Source: Clostridium_T sp040217795 (GTDB taxonomy: Bacteria > Bacillota > Clostridia > Clostridiales > Clostridiaceae). From it: a DNA stretch of 30,527 bases. Where the stretch lies: assembly GCA_040217795.1 (NCBI GenBank), contig JBEHWK010000023.1, positions 1 to 30,527 on the forward strand. Direction: 5' to 3'. Positions 10,201 through 16,205 of the stretch are shown here, piece after piece. The translations under genes were made by a program, and so were the position numbers. Positions within the stretch are counted from its first letter, which is position 1. Every line of letters starts with the position of its first letter. The notes under the pieces are model-generated. The model was not told the DNA's origin. It made no database searches and saw nothing but the letters and a program-made list of their open reading frames with translations.

Positions 10201-10994
10201 TATCTCTTTGCATCAAAGAAAAGAGAATCAATAAGAGATACCGCACTGTCTACTGTCGGTGGCTCCCCTGGTCTTAATCTTTTATATATTTCCAATAAAG
10301 CTTCTTCTTTAGTCTTAGTGCTGTCTTTTTCCATAGTTGATTTAAATCTTTCTTCTTCTCCGAAATATTCAATCAACTCTCCATCAGTTCCAAATCCCAT
10401 TGCTCTTGCCAGTATTGTGATTGGAAGCTTTCTGGTTTTGTCTATTCTTACATACATTACATCATTAGAATCTGTTTCATATTCTAACCATGCTCCTCTG
10501 TTTGGTATTACGGTAGAAGAAAAAAGCTTTTTACCACTCTTATCTCTGGATACACTATAGTAAACACCTGGCGATCTAACCAATTGACTTACTATAACTC
10601 TTTCGGCACCGTTAATAATAAAAGTACCTTGCTCAGTCATTAATGGGAAATCTCCCATGAAAACCTCTTGCTCTTTAATTTCACCTGTTTCCTTATTCTG
10701 CAGTCTTACAGATACTTTTAACGGCGCAGCATAAGTTGAATCTCTTTCTTTGCACTCTTCTACTGAATACTTGATATTTTCTCTATCTAAGTTAAAATCA
10801 GTAAATTCTAAAACTAAGTTTCCTGTAAAATTCGTAATTGGGTTTACATCATCGAAAACCTCATAAAGGCCTTCCTTAAGAAACCAGTTGTAAGAATCCA
10901 GCTGCACTTCAATTAGATTTGGCATGTCAGTAACTTCTTTTACCTTAGCGAAGCTCATTCTAGTTCTTTTTCCCACTTGGACAGGATGTACCAT
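7290..10994 (-). CDS. rpoB: DNA-directed RNA polymerase subunit beta
   Basis: Beta forms the other half of the RNA polymerase active-site cleft and the rifampicin pocket. The protein is 1234 residues from the ATG at 10992-10994; a TTG one codon upstream is in frame but closer to the SD (AAGGGGTGA), so ATG is preferred. The rifampicin cluster SQLSQFMDQINPLSELTHKR (about residues 485-504) and RRLSALGPGG have the sensitive-type D, H and S residues. The C terminus is a strongly acidic tail of about 60 residues. A 278-base leader with two candidate promoters and an rplL-rpoB hairpin precedes it, and rpoC follows after 22 bases. Confidence 0.98.
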   Translation of the reverse strand: MVHPVQVGKRTRMSFAKVKEVTDMPNLIEVQLDSYNWFLKEGLYEVFDDVNPITNFTGNLVLEFTDFNLDRENIKYSVEECKERDSTYAAPLKVSVRLQNKETGEIKEQEVFMGDFPLMTEQGTFIINGAERVIVSQLVRSPGVYYSVSRDKSGKKLFSSTVIPNRGAWLEYETDSNDVMYVRIDKTRKLPITILARAMGFGTDGELIEYFGEEERFKSTMEKDSTKTKEEALLEIYKRLRPGEPPTVDSAVSLIDSLFFDAKRYDLSRVGRYKFNKKLAINLRIVNQIAAVDIVNPETGEVLVEKGQKISRKMAEQIQNVGINSVDVLVDDRVIRVIGNHFVDLKKHVNFDPEELNIRELVHYPTLKEILDVYSDEEEIKDAIKKNITRLIPKHIIRDDMYATISYEIGLAYGIGYVDDIDHLGNRRVRSVGELLQNQFRIGLSRMERVVKERMTIQDQEGITPQVLINIRPVAAAIKEFFGSSQLSQFMDQINPLSELTHKRRLSALGPGGLSRERAGFEVRDVHHSHYGRMCPIETPEGPNIGLINSLATYARVNEYGFIETPYRVVDKETGIVAKDVQYFTADVEDQYYVAQANEPIAENGQFVDSRVTVRYLEDVLVIPREDVDLMDVSPRQIVSVATAMIPFLENDDASRALMGSNMQRQAVPLLKPQAPIVGTGIEYKAAIDLGVLPKAKNAGTVSYVSGNEIRVKRDLDGGTDSYRLLKFKRSNQGTCINQRPIVDKGEKVGKGTVLADGPSTDLGEIALGKNIRMGFITWEGYNYEDAMLISEELVREDVFTSIHIEEYECEARDTKLGPEEITRDIPNVGEDAIRDLDERGIIRIGAEVRSGDILVGKVTPKGETELTAEERLLRAIFGEKAREVRDTSLRVPHGEAGIIVDVKVFTRENGDELTPGVNELVRCYIAQKRKISVGDKMAGRHGNKGVVSRVLPEEDMPFLPDGRPLQICLNPLGVPSRMNIGQVLEVHLGWAASKLGWHIATPVFDGATEKDIEECLMEAGYNANGKTVLYDGRTGEPFDNEVTVGIMYILKLAHLVDDKIHARSTGPYSLVTQQPLGGKAQFGGQRFGEMEVWALEAYGAAHTLQEILTVKSDDVVGRVKTYEAIVKGENIPEPGVPESFKVLIKELQALCLDVKVLNEENQEVKLKELGEDDDIAELDVNIEGNEDFVPPTPEGEDSYINIDEELEEELDYESFQLDEFQEDLELDDFNDEH

Positions 10995-11076
10995 CAACTT
11001 TCACCCCTTGTTTAAACTAAAATAACCAAAAGTACGCACTTCCCCCTTTAGGAAAGTTACTTTCGGGTAATTCATC

Positions 11077-11105
11077 ATTTTAGTATAGCCATCTTTTCTT
11101 AACAA
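11077..11105 (-). promoter_or_regulatory. Candidate second promoter for rpoB-rpoC
   Basis: On the minus strand TTGTTA (11100-11105) and TAAAAT (11077-11082) are 17 bases apart. The -35 match is only 4 of 6. It lies about 80 bases before rpoB, downstream of the stronger promoter at 11162-11190. Confidence 0.4.
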
Positions 11106-11161
11106 TATACAGCTATTCTAAAATTATATATACTATTCCACATTGAATAGTACATTAAATC

Positions 11162-11190
11162 ATGATAGCACATTGATTTTATTATGTCAA
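11162..11190 (-). promoter_or_regulatory. SigA-type promoter of rpoB-rpoC
   Basis: On the minus strand TTGACA (11185-11190) and TATCAT (11162-11167) are 17 bases apart, in the rplL-rpoB spacer and downstream of the rplL hairpin. It would give a leader of about 160 bases before rpoB, which can fold a small ACTTTCC/GGGAAGT hairpin near the start. Confidence 0.75.
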
Positions 11191-11232
11191 TGCTATCTAT
11201 GTACATAAATCTATTTTATTTCTAAAGAAATT

Positions 11233-11260
11233 AAAGAGGTGCTATCAATAGCACCTCTTT
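11233..11260 (-). terminator. rplL-rpoB intergenic attenuator or terminator hairpin
   Basis: On the minus strand, AAAGAGGTGCTA and TAGCACCTCTTT pair perfectly over 12 bp with a TTGA loop, followed by the modest U tract AAUUUCUUU. It starts 15 bases after the rplL stop. Bacteria commonly have a partial terminator here, which lowers RNA polymerase synthesis relative to L7/L12. Confidence 0.7.
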
Positions 11261-11275
11261 TATGCTAAACAGAAA

Positions 11276-11635
11276 TTATTTTACTTCAACTTCTGCTCCA
11301 ACTTCAGCTAATTTAGCTTTAATATCTTCAGCTTCTTCTTTAGCTACAGCTTCTTTTAATGTCTTAGGAGCTCCGTCAACTATTTCTTTAGCTTCCTTTA
11401 ATCCTAATCCAGTGATTTCTCTAACAACTTTAATTACTTTAATTTTGTTAGCTCCAGCGCTAGTTAAAACCACATCAAATTCAGTTTTTTCTTCTACAGC
11501 TGCTGCTGCAACTCCTGCTACTGCTACTGGTGCAGCAGCGCTTACTCCGAATTCTTCTTCACAAGCTTTTACTAATTCATTTAATTCTAAAACGCTCATA
11601 GCTTTTATAGCGTCGATAATTTGTTCCTTTGTCAT
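11276..11635 (-). CDS. rplL: 50S ribosomal protein L7/L12
   Basis: L7/L12 is the multicopy stalk protein that recruits and stimulates translational GTPases. The 119 residues show the N-terminal dimerisation helices (1-30), an Ala/Val-rich hinge (about 33-50) and the C-terminal domain with VIKVVREITGLGLKEAKEIVDGAPK. The start is ATG after GGAGGTGCTTAAAA. It follows rplJ by 32 bases and ends in an attenuator-like hairpin before rpoB. Confidence 0.98.
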   Translation of the reverse strand: MTKEQIIDAIKAMSVLELNELVKACEEEFGVSAAAPVAVAGVAAAAVEEKTEFDVVLTSAGANKIKVIKVVREITGLGLKEAKEIVDGAPKTLKEAVAKEEAEDIKAKLAEVGAEVEVK

Positions 11636-11667
11636 TTTTAAGCACCTCCGAAATTTTTAACTTTTTA

Positions 11668-12174
11668 TTATTCAGCTATTTCTGATTCTTTTTTTTCTTT
11701 AACTGCATTTAACAGATATGCAAGGTTTGATAATGGAGATTTGATACTTCCAAGAAGTTTTGCAATAAGAACTTCTTTTGAAGGTATATCAGCAAGTTGT
11801 TTAACTTGATCTGCATTGTAAACATCTCCAGATACTAAACCAGCTTTTAATTCTAATTTTTTGTGTCCTTTAGCAAAATCATTCAATAATCTTGCAGGAA
11901 CAGTTACATCTTCATAGCCTATTGCTATTGAAACTGGTCCTTCTAAATATTGAACTATGCCTTCGTGACCTAACTCTTTAGCTGCTAATGTTACCAAAGA
12001 ATTTTTGTACACTTTGTATTCAACACCAGCTTCTCTAAGATTCTTTCTAAGTTCTGTATCTTCTTCAACTGTTAATCCTTGATAATCTGCAAGAATCACT
12101 GATTGAGCTTTTTCCAACTTTTCTTTAATCTCAGCAACTTTAGCTTCTTTTAATTGTCTATTCTTGTTTGCCAC
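11668..12174 (-). CDS. rplJ: 50S ribosomal protein L10
   Basis: L10 anchors the L7/L12 dimers to 23S rRNA at the stalk base. The 168-residue length is normal, with NTD segment VSIAIGYEDVTVPARLLNDFAK and the C-terminal helix that binds L12. The start codon is GTG at 12172-12174, preceded by GAGGAGGTGG. It is led by a structured L10 leader RNA (12215-12346) and its own promoter, and the L10-L12 complex is the expected autorepressor. It forms a two-gene unit with rplL. Confidence 0.97.
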   Translation of the reverse strand: MANKNRQLKEAKVAEIKEKLEKAQSVILADYQGLTVEEDTELRKNLREAGVEYKVYKNSLVTLAAKELGHEGIVQYLEGPVSIAIGYEDVTVPARLLNDFAKGHKKLELKAGLVSGDVYNADQVKQLADIPSKEVLIAKLLGSIKSPLSNLAYLLNAVKEKKESEIAE

Positions 12175-12214
12175 TGTGTGTCCACCTCCTCACAGTCTAT
12201 AACTGTTTTTTTAT

Positions 12215-12346
12215 AATTAAGAAAGGGCCTTCCCGCAGACCAGGAAAGACCCATTACATTCAAAATGTATGAACCCCTCGGCAGGTCGATATACGTTATG
12301 CAAAAGCACCCACTGTCTACGGTACACCTATTCAGTTATTACAACG
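12215..12346 (-). promoter_or_regulatory. L10 (rplJ-rplL) leader RNA with transcription attenuator
   Basis: The transcribed strand carries the conserved Firmicutes L10-leader blocks CGTAGACAGTGGGTGC and CGACCTGCCGAGG, then a hairpin of GGGTCTTTCC with GGGAAGGCCC (arms 12243-12252 and 12225-12234) followed by a short U-rich stretch. L10-L12 binding to such leaders in B. subtilis causes premature termination. The limits are approximate: the 5' end is placed 7 bases after the -10 box. Confidence 0.88.
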
Positions 12347-12352
12347 AAATCT

Positions 12353-12381
12353 ATTTTACCATAAGGATTGACCATTGTCAA
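12353..12381 (-). promoter_or_regulatory. SigA-type promoter of the L10 leader-rplJ-rplL
   Basis: On the minus strand TTGACA (12376-12381) and TAAAAT (12353-12358) are 17 bases apart. The -35 box starts only 2 bases after the rplA stop codon. Confidence 0.8.
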
Positions 12382-12383
12382 TA

Positions 12384-13073
12384 CTATTCTAAAACTTTTA
12401 CTGGGTTAACCTTAACTCCAGGTCCCATAGTAGCTGATAAAGATACAGACTTAACGTATTGACCTTTTGCAGCTGCTGGTTTAGCTTTAATAACAGCTTC
12501 CATTAAAGTACGGAAGTTATCTGCTAACTTTTCAACGCCAAATGATTTCTTTCCTATTGGACAGTGAACTATAGCGGTTTTATCTACTCTGTACTCAACT
12601 TTACCTGCTTTAATATCAGCAATAGCTTTAGCTACATCAAATGTAACTGTTCCTGATTTTGGATTTGGCATTAATCCTTTAGGTCCTAAAACTCTACCTA
12701 ATCTACCTACAACACCCATCATGTCTGGAGTTGCTACAACTACATCGTAGTCAAACCAGTTTTCACCTTGGATTTTTGCAACTAATTCTTCCGCTCCAAC
12801 GAATTCAGCTCCTGCAGCTTCTGCTTCCTTAGCTTTATCACCTTTTGCGAAAACTAATACTTTTACTGATCTACCAGTTCCGTGAGGAAGTACTACTGCA
12901 CCTCTTACTTGTTGGTCAGCATGTCTTGGATCTACACCTAATCTTACGTGTATTTCTATTGTTTCGTCAAATTTTGCTTTAGCAGTTTTTACAGCTAAAT
13001 CTAATGCTTCAGCTGGAGTGTATAATGCACTCTTATCTACTAACTTTGCACTTTCAACATATTTCTTTCCCAT
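12384..13073 (-). CDS. rplA: 50S ribosomal protein L1
   Basis: L1 forms the mobile L1 stalk that handles E-site tRNA, and it is a translational autorepressor in many bacteria. The 229-residue length is normal; the GRVLGPKGLMPNPKSGTV signature is intact. The start is ATG after ACAAAGGAGGCTTTATA, and the stop is TAG. A 23S-like L1-binding hairpin lies in the 56-base gap after rplK, immediately before this SD, and another precedes rplK, which points to feedback control of both genes. Confidence 0.98.
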   Translation of the reverse strand: MGKKYVESAKLVDKSALYTPAEALDLAVKTAKAKFDETIEIHVRLGVDPRHADQQVRGAVVLPHGTGRSVKVLVFAKGDKAKEAEAAGAEFVGAEELVAKIQGENWFDYDVVVATPDMMGVVGRLGRVLGPKGLMPNPKSGTVTFDVAKAIADIKAGKVEYRVDKTAIVHCPIGKKSFGVEKLADNFRTLMEAVIKAKPAAAKGQYVKSVSLSATMGPGVKVNPVKVLE

Positions 13074-13088
13074 TATAAAGCCTCCTTT

Positions 13089-13115
13089 GTGGTATTAGCG
13101 GTTTTTACCTCCCAC
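13089..13115 (-). promoter_or_regulatory. Mimic of the 23S rRNA L1-binding site before rplA
   Basis: On the transcribed strand GTGG and CCAC close a stem. Inside are GA on one side and GCTAATA on the other, then GGT-AAAA-ACC. The 23S rRNA L1 site has the same pattern, GUGGGAGG paired with AAAUACCAC. The CCAC arm ends 4 bases before the rplA SD, so bound L1 could block initiation. Confidence 0.7.
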
Positions 13116-13129
13116 CGAATTCAAGAAAA

Positions 13130-13555
13130 TTATTCTACTACGGTTACTCCCATACTTCTAGCAGTACCTTCAATCATACTCATTGCAGTTTCAATTGATG
13201 CAGCATTTAAATCAGGCATCTTTAATTCAGCAATCTTTCTGATTTGCTCTTTAGTGATTTTACCAACTTTAGTTCTGTTTGGTACTCCTGAACCACTTTC
13301 CAATCCTAATTCCTTCTTGATTAAAACAGCAGCTGGTGGAGTTTTTAAAATAAAACTGAATGATCTGTCTTGATATACAGTTATTACTACTGGTATTATC
13401 AATCCAGCTTTATCAGCAGTTTTAGCATTGAATTCCTTACAGAATCCCATTATGTTAACTCCGTGTTGTCCTAATGCTGGACCAACTGGTGGTGCTGGTG
13501 TCGCTTTTCCTGCAGGAAGTTGAAGTTTAATCATTCCTGTTACTTTCTTAGCCAT
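13130..13555 (-). CDS. rplK: 50S ribosomal protein L11
   Basis: L11 binds the GTPase-associated centre of 23S rRNA and is needed for RelA-type stringent sensing. The 141-residue length is normal. The proline-rich N-terminal segment GKATPAPPVGPALGQHGVNI and the RNA-binding C-terminal domain are present. The start is ATG after TATAGGAGGAATTACAA. It follows nusG by 84 bases and precedes rplA by 56 bases; each of the two spacers holds an L1-site-like hairpin. No separate promoter was found, so co-transcription with rpmG-secE-nusG is likely. Confidence 0.98.
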   Translation of the reverse strand: MAKKVTGMIKLQLPAGKATPAPPVGPALGQHGVNIMGFCKEFNAKTADKAGLIIPVVITVYQDRSFSFILKTPPAAVLIKKELGLESGSGVPNRTKVGKITKEQIRKIAELKMPDLNAASIETAMSMIEGTARSMGVTVVE

Positions 13556-13574
13556 TTGTAATTCCTCCTATACT

Positions 13575-13602
13575 GTGGTAATACGGACTTAAGCCCTCCC
13601 AC
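13575..13602 (-). promoter_or_regulatory. Mimic of the 23S rRNA L1-binding site before rplK
   Basis: The transcribed strand shows GTGG..CCAC closing an internal loop of GA opposite GTATTA, then GGGC-TTAA-GTCC (with one G-U pair). It is the same layout as the site before rplA, and ends 5 bases before the rplK SD region TAGGAGGA. L1 autoregulation at a site before rplK is known in E. coli. Confidence 0.7.
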
Positions 13603-13639
13603 TTAATTAAGACCTTGGTCTTTATTTGTAAAATTAGTT

Positions 13640-14161
13640 TTAAACTAATTTTTCAACTTGATTAAATTCTGCCTCTATTGATGTTTCTCTTCCAAAAAAC
13701 TCAGCTAAAGCTTTAACCTTGCGTTTTTCAGTGTTAATTTCTACAATTGTAGCTACCATGTCCTTGAACGGACCTGATGAAATCCTTACACTCTCTCCGA
13801 CTTCCAAATAAACTTCTTCAGGAATATCAACAACTCCCATAGAATCAACCTCTTCGTCAGTCAGAGGAACAGGTTTTGATCCAGGGCCTACAAACCCTGT
13901 AACTCCCCTTGTATTTCTTACTACATACCAAGAATCATCATTCATAATCATTTTTACTAAAACATATCCCGGAAACTTCTTTTTAAGTATAACCTTTTGT
14001 TTACCATCTTTTTCTTCAATGGATTCTTCCATCGGAACCTGCATATCAAGTATTAAATTCTCAAGCCCTCTATTCTCTATGGTTTTTTCAAGATTCGCCT
14101 TAACTTTATTCTCATATCCGGAATAAGTGTGTACTACATACCATCTTGCTCTTTCACTCAT
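13640..14161 (-). CDS. nusG: Transcription termination/antitermination factor NusG
   Basis: NusG binds the RNA polymerase clamp and affects pausing, termination and coupling to the ribosome. The 173 residues have the NGN domain (ARWYVVHTYSGYENKVKANL, residues 5-24) and the C-terminal KOW domain (about 120-173, VGESVRISSGPFKDMVATIVE). The ATG at 14159-14161 has no SD at normal distance: the only good one, GGGAGG at 14189-14194, is 27 bases upstream. A 6-bp hairpin, and also a 6-codon ORF, lies between them. An in-frame TGA upstream excludes a longer protein. It follows secE, whose stop overlaps nothing but sits 1 base before the SD. Confidence 0.97.
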   Translation of the reverse strand: MSERARWYVVHTYSGYENKVKANLEKTIENRGLENLILDMQVPMEESIEEKDGKQKVILKKKFPGYVLVKMIMNDDSWYVVRNTRGVTGFVGPGSKPVPLTDEEVDSMGVVDIPEEVYLEVGESVRISSGPFKDMVATIVEINTEKRKVKALAEFFGRETSIEAEFNQVEKLV

Positions 14162-14162
14162 A

Positions 14163-14194
14163 TTATACGGATGAACAGCTCATCCAAACCTCCC
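14163..14194 (-). promoter_or_regulatory. nusG initiation region: SD, hairpin and 6-codon leader ORF
   Basis: Reading the transcribed strand: GGGAGG (14189-14194), TTT, hairpin GGATGA-GCTGT-TCATCC (14169-14185), GTATAAT, then the nusG ATG. If the hairpin forms, the effective SD-AUG spacing falls to about 10 bases. The same bases also encode ATG-Ser-Cys-Ser-Ser-Val-TAA (14163-14183), well spaced from the SD, with its stop 1 base before the nusG ATG. That would allow reinitiation. Confidence 0.7.
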
Positions 14195-14195
14195 T

Positions 14196-14423
14196 TTATT
14201 TTAATTTAAAAATCAATTCAAAGAGGTTTTTAAAAACAAGGTCGAACCCGCCAACTAACGCTGCATAAAACACCGTGAAGGCTATTGTTGCTATAAAGGC
14301 TTTCTTTGCTTCATTTTTACTAGGCCAAGTTATTCTTTTAACCTCAGCCTTAACCTCTCTAAAAAACTTAACAATGCCTGTTTTTTGAACAGGCTCTTTT
14401 TTAACCTTGCCATTGACAGCCAT
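14196..14423 (-). CDS. secE: Preprotein translocase subunit SecE
   Basis: SecE clamps SecY in the plasma-membrane protein translocon. The 75 residues are the short Firmicutes form: a basic amphipathic N-terminal helix (residues 15-40, with the typical EVKRITWPSKNE) and a single membrane helix at about 42-64. The start is ATG after AAGGATGTGA, a modest SD. It is in the standard rpmG-secE-nusG-rplK-rplA order; its stop codon is 1 base from the SD that serves nusG. Confidence 0.95.
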   Translation of the reverse strand: MAVNGKVKKEPVQKTGIVKFFREVKAEVKRITWPSKNEAKKAFIATIAFTVFYAALVGGFDLVFKNLFELIFKLK

Positions 14424-14461
14424 TTCTATTCACATCCTTAAAATTGCTGAAACATAAAAGA

Positions 14462-14611
14462 TTATTTAGTTTCTCTGTGAAGAGTGTGTTTTTTACAAAA
14501 CTTGCAGTACTTTTTCATTTCTAATCTATCTGGGTTATTCTTCTTATTCTTCATTGAGTTATAGTTTCTTTGTTTGCACTCTGTACAAGCTAAAGTTATC
14601 TTTACTCTCAT
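14462..14611 (-). CDS. rpmG: 50S ribosomal protein L33, zinc-binding form
   Basis: This 49-residue protein, starting MRVKITLACTECKQRNY, is L33 of the large subunit. It has both CxxC pairs (C9/C12 and C36/C39), so it is the zinc-requiring C+ form rather than the zinc-independent paralogue used in zinc starvation. The start is ATG at 14609-14611 after CTGGAGGTGCAGACC; the stop is TAA. It is the first gene of the rpmG-secE-nusG-rplK-rplA unit, 38 bases before secE and downstream of a candidate promoter. Confidence 0.96.
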   Translation of the reverse strand: MRVKITLACTECKQRNYNSMKNKKNNPDRLEMKKYCKFCKKHTLHRETK

Positions 14612-14704
14612 GGTCTGCACCTCCAGTTTAATTATATATATATATTTAACGTAAGCTTACTAAGCGACGCAGATTTATCTATACTACGCCAGTTACTTCA
14701 CTAC

Positions 14705-14731
14705 ATTATCACAAATAATCAACAAAGTCAA
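14705..14731 (-). promoter_or_regulatory. Candidate promoter of rpmG-secE-nusG-rplK-rplA
   Basis: On the minus strand TTGACT (14726-14731) is followed by GATAAT (14705-14710) after 15 bases, with a TGT just before the -10 giving an extended -10. The short spacer is compensated by the TGn motif. An alternative -10, TAATGT, at 17 bases is weaker. Confidence 0.55.
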
Positions 14732-14748
14732 TAACTTGTTACTATTTA

Positions 14749-14777
14749 AAGGACCAGGCTAATTACACCCAGTCCTT
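14749..14777 (-). terminator. Candidate tuf terminator hairpin
   Basis: On the minus strand AAGGACTGGG and CCTGGTCCTT pair over 10 positions (two G-U) around a 9-base loop, 19 bases after the tuf stop. The sequence after it is only weakly U-rich, so termination may be partial. Confidence 0.5.
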
Positions 14778-14796
14778 GCATATTCTTCTATTTTAA

Positions 14797-15990
14797 TTAT
14801 TTAATTATAGAAGTAACAACTCCGGAACCTACTGTTCTTCCACCTTCTCTGATAGCGAATCTTAATCCTTCATTCATTGCGATTTCAGTGATTAATTCTA
14901 CTGTCATGTCGATGTGGTCTCCTGGCATTACCATTTCCATTCCGTCTGGTAATTTGATTGATCCAGTTACATCTGTTGTTCTGAAATAGAATTGTGGTCT
15001 GTATCCATCGAAGAATGGAGTATGTCTTCCGCCTTCTTCTTTCTTTAATACGTAAACTTGACCTACGAAGCTCTTATGTGGGTTTACTGATCCAACTTTT
15101 GCTAATACTTGACCTCTTTCGATGTCAGTTCTTTGAACACCTCTTAATAATGCTCCGATGTTGTCTCCAGCTTGTGCTTCATCCAATAATTTTCTGAACA
15201 TTTCTATTCCTGTACAAACTGTTTTTCTTCTTTCTTCACTTAATCCTACGATTTCAACTTCGTCTCCTACGTGAAGTACTCCACTTTCAACTCTTCCAGT
15301 TGCAACTGTTCCTCTACCAGTGATTGTGAATACATCTTCTACTGGCATTAAGAATGGCTTATCTGTTGCTCTTTCTGGTGTTGGAATGTATGAATCTACT
15401 GCATCCATTAAATCTAATATTGGTTGGATCTTTTCTGGATCTGTTGGGTTTTCTAATGCTTGTAATGCTGATCCTTTTATTACTGGAATGTCATCTCCTG
15501 GGAAGTTGTATTCGCTTAATAATTCTCTTACTTCCATTTCAACTAATTCTAATAATTCTTCGTCATCAACCATATCTGCTTTGTTTAAGAATACTACGAT
15601 ATAGTCAACACCTACTCTTGATGCAAGAAGTATGTGTTCTCTTGTTTGAGGCATTGGACCATCTGCTGCTGATACAACTAGGATAGCTCCATCCATTTGT
15701 GCTGCTCCTGTAATCATGTTCTTAACATAGTCAGCATGTCCTGGACAGTCAACGTGAGCGTAGTGTCTGTTTTCTGTTTGGTACTCTACGTGTGCAGTGT
15801 TGATTGTGATTCCTCTTTCTTTTTCTTCTGGTGCTTTATCTATATCTGCATAGTTGAATGCTTCTGCAAATCCCTTTTTTGCTAATACTGTTGTGATTGC
15901 AGCTGTTAAAGTTGTCTTACCGTGGTCTACGTGACCTATTGTTCCAATGTTAACGTGTGGTTTGTTTCTTTCAAATTTTGCTTTTGACAT
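14797..15990 (-). CDS. tuf: Elongation factor Tu, complete copy
   Basis: EF-Tu-GTP carries aminoacyl-tRNA to the ribosome. The 397 residues include GHVDHGKT (19-26), DCPGH (81-85) and NKAD (136-139), plus the two beta-barrel domains ending GRTVGSGVVTSIIK. The start is ATG after AAGGAGGAATCTACA. It lies 62 bases after a tRNA-Thr gene, probably transcribed with it from the TTGACA-17-TAAACT promoter at 16164-16192; E. coli tufB similarly follows thrT. A second copy begins at the left window edge. Confidence 0.98.
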   Translation of the reverse strand: MSKAKFERNKPHVNIGTIGHVDHGKTTLTAAITTVLAKKGFAEAFNYADIDKAPEEKERGITINTAHVEYQTENRHYAHVDCPGHADYVKNMITGAAQMDGAILVVSAADGPMPQTREHILLASRVGVDYIVVFLNKADMVDDEELLELVEMEVRELLSEYNFPGDDIPVIKGSALQALENPTDPEKIQPILDLMDAVDSYIPTPERATDKPFLMPVEDVFTITGRGTVATGRVESGVLHVGDEVEIVGLSEERRKTVCTGIEMFRKLLDEAQAGDNIGALLRGVQRTDIERGQVLAKVGSVNPHKSFVGQVYVLKKEEGGRHTPFFDGYRPQFYFRTTDVTGSIKLPDGMEMVMPGDHIDMTVELITEIAMNEGLRFAIREGGRTVGSGVVTSIIK

Positions 15991-16052
15991 TGTAGATTCC
16001 TCCTTGTTACTTTTAATAAACTTTGCCTAGCGTTTTATTTCAATGAAAAAAA

Positions 16053-16128
16053 TGGAGCTCACGATCGGGATTGAACCGACTACCTCCGCCTTACCAAGGC
16101 GACGCTCTACCTACTGAGCTACGTGAGC
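16053..16128 (-). tRNA. tRNA-Thr (anticodon GGU)
   Basis: The minus strand folds as a full cloverleaf of 76 bases with encoded CCA: acceptor GCTCACG/CGTGAGC, D stem GCTC/GAGC, anticodon loop TTGGTAA within TCGCC/GGCGG, T arm GTCGG-TTCAATC-CCGAT, discriminator U. A T7 tract starts a few bases after CCA but there is no hairpin beyond the tRNA itself, so co-transcription with tuf is likely. Confidence 0.97.
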
Positions 16129-16163
16129 AACTTAAGTATATATAATACATATACCAATTATAA

Positions 16164-16192
16164 AGTTTACTATCCAAATATACATTTGTCAA
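16164..16192 (-). promoter_or_regulatory. SigA-type promoter of tRNA-Thr-tuf
   Basis: On the minus strand TTGACA (16187-16192) and TAAACT (16164-16169) are 17 bases apart. The -35 starts 13 bases after the sigH stop codon. A TATAAT further down has no matching -35. Confidence 0.65.
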
Positions 16193-16205
16193 TATATATT
16201 AAAAT

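Noticed and set aside
10114..10560. Plus-strand open frame of 148 codons inside rpoB
   Set aside because: Antisense to a strongly conserved region of rpoB, with no SD or family resemblance.
11262..11660. Plus-strand open frame of 132 codons opposite rplL
   Set aside because: It is the complement of the Ala/Glu/Lys-rich rplL; its Ser/Thr/Ala-rich translation is an artefact.
14612..14796. Possible extra tRNA between tuf and rpmG, as some bacteria carry tRNA-Trp near secE
   Set aside because: No cloverleaf could be drawn; only the hairpin at 14749-14777 and the promoter are present.
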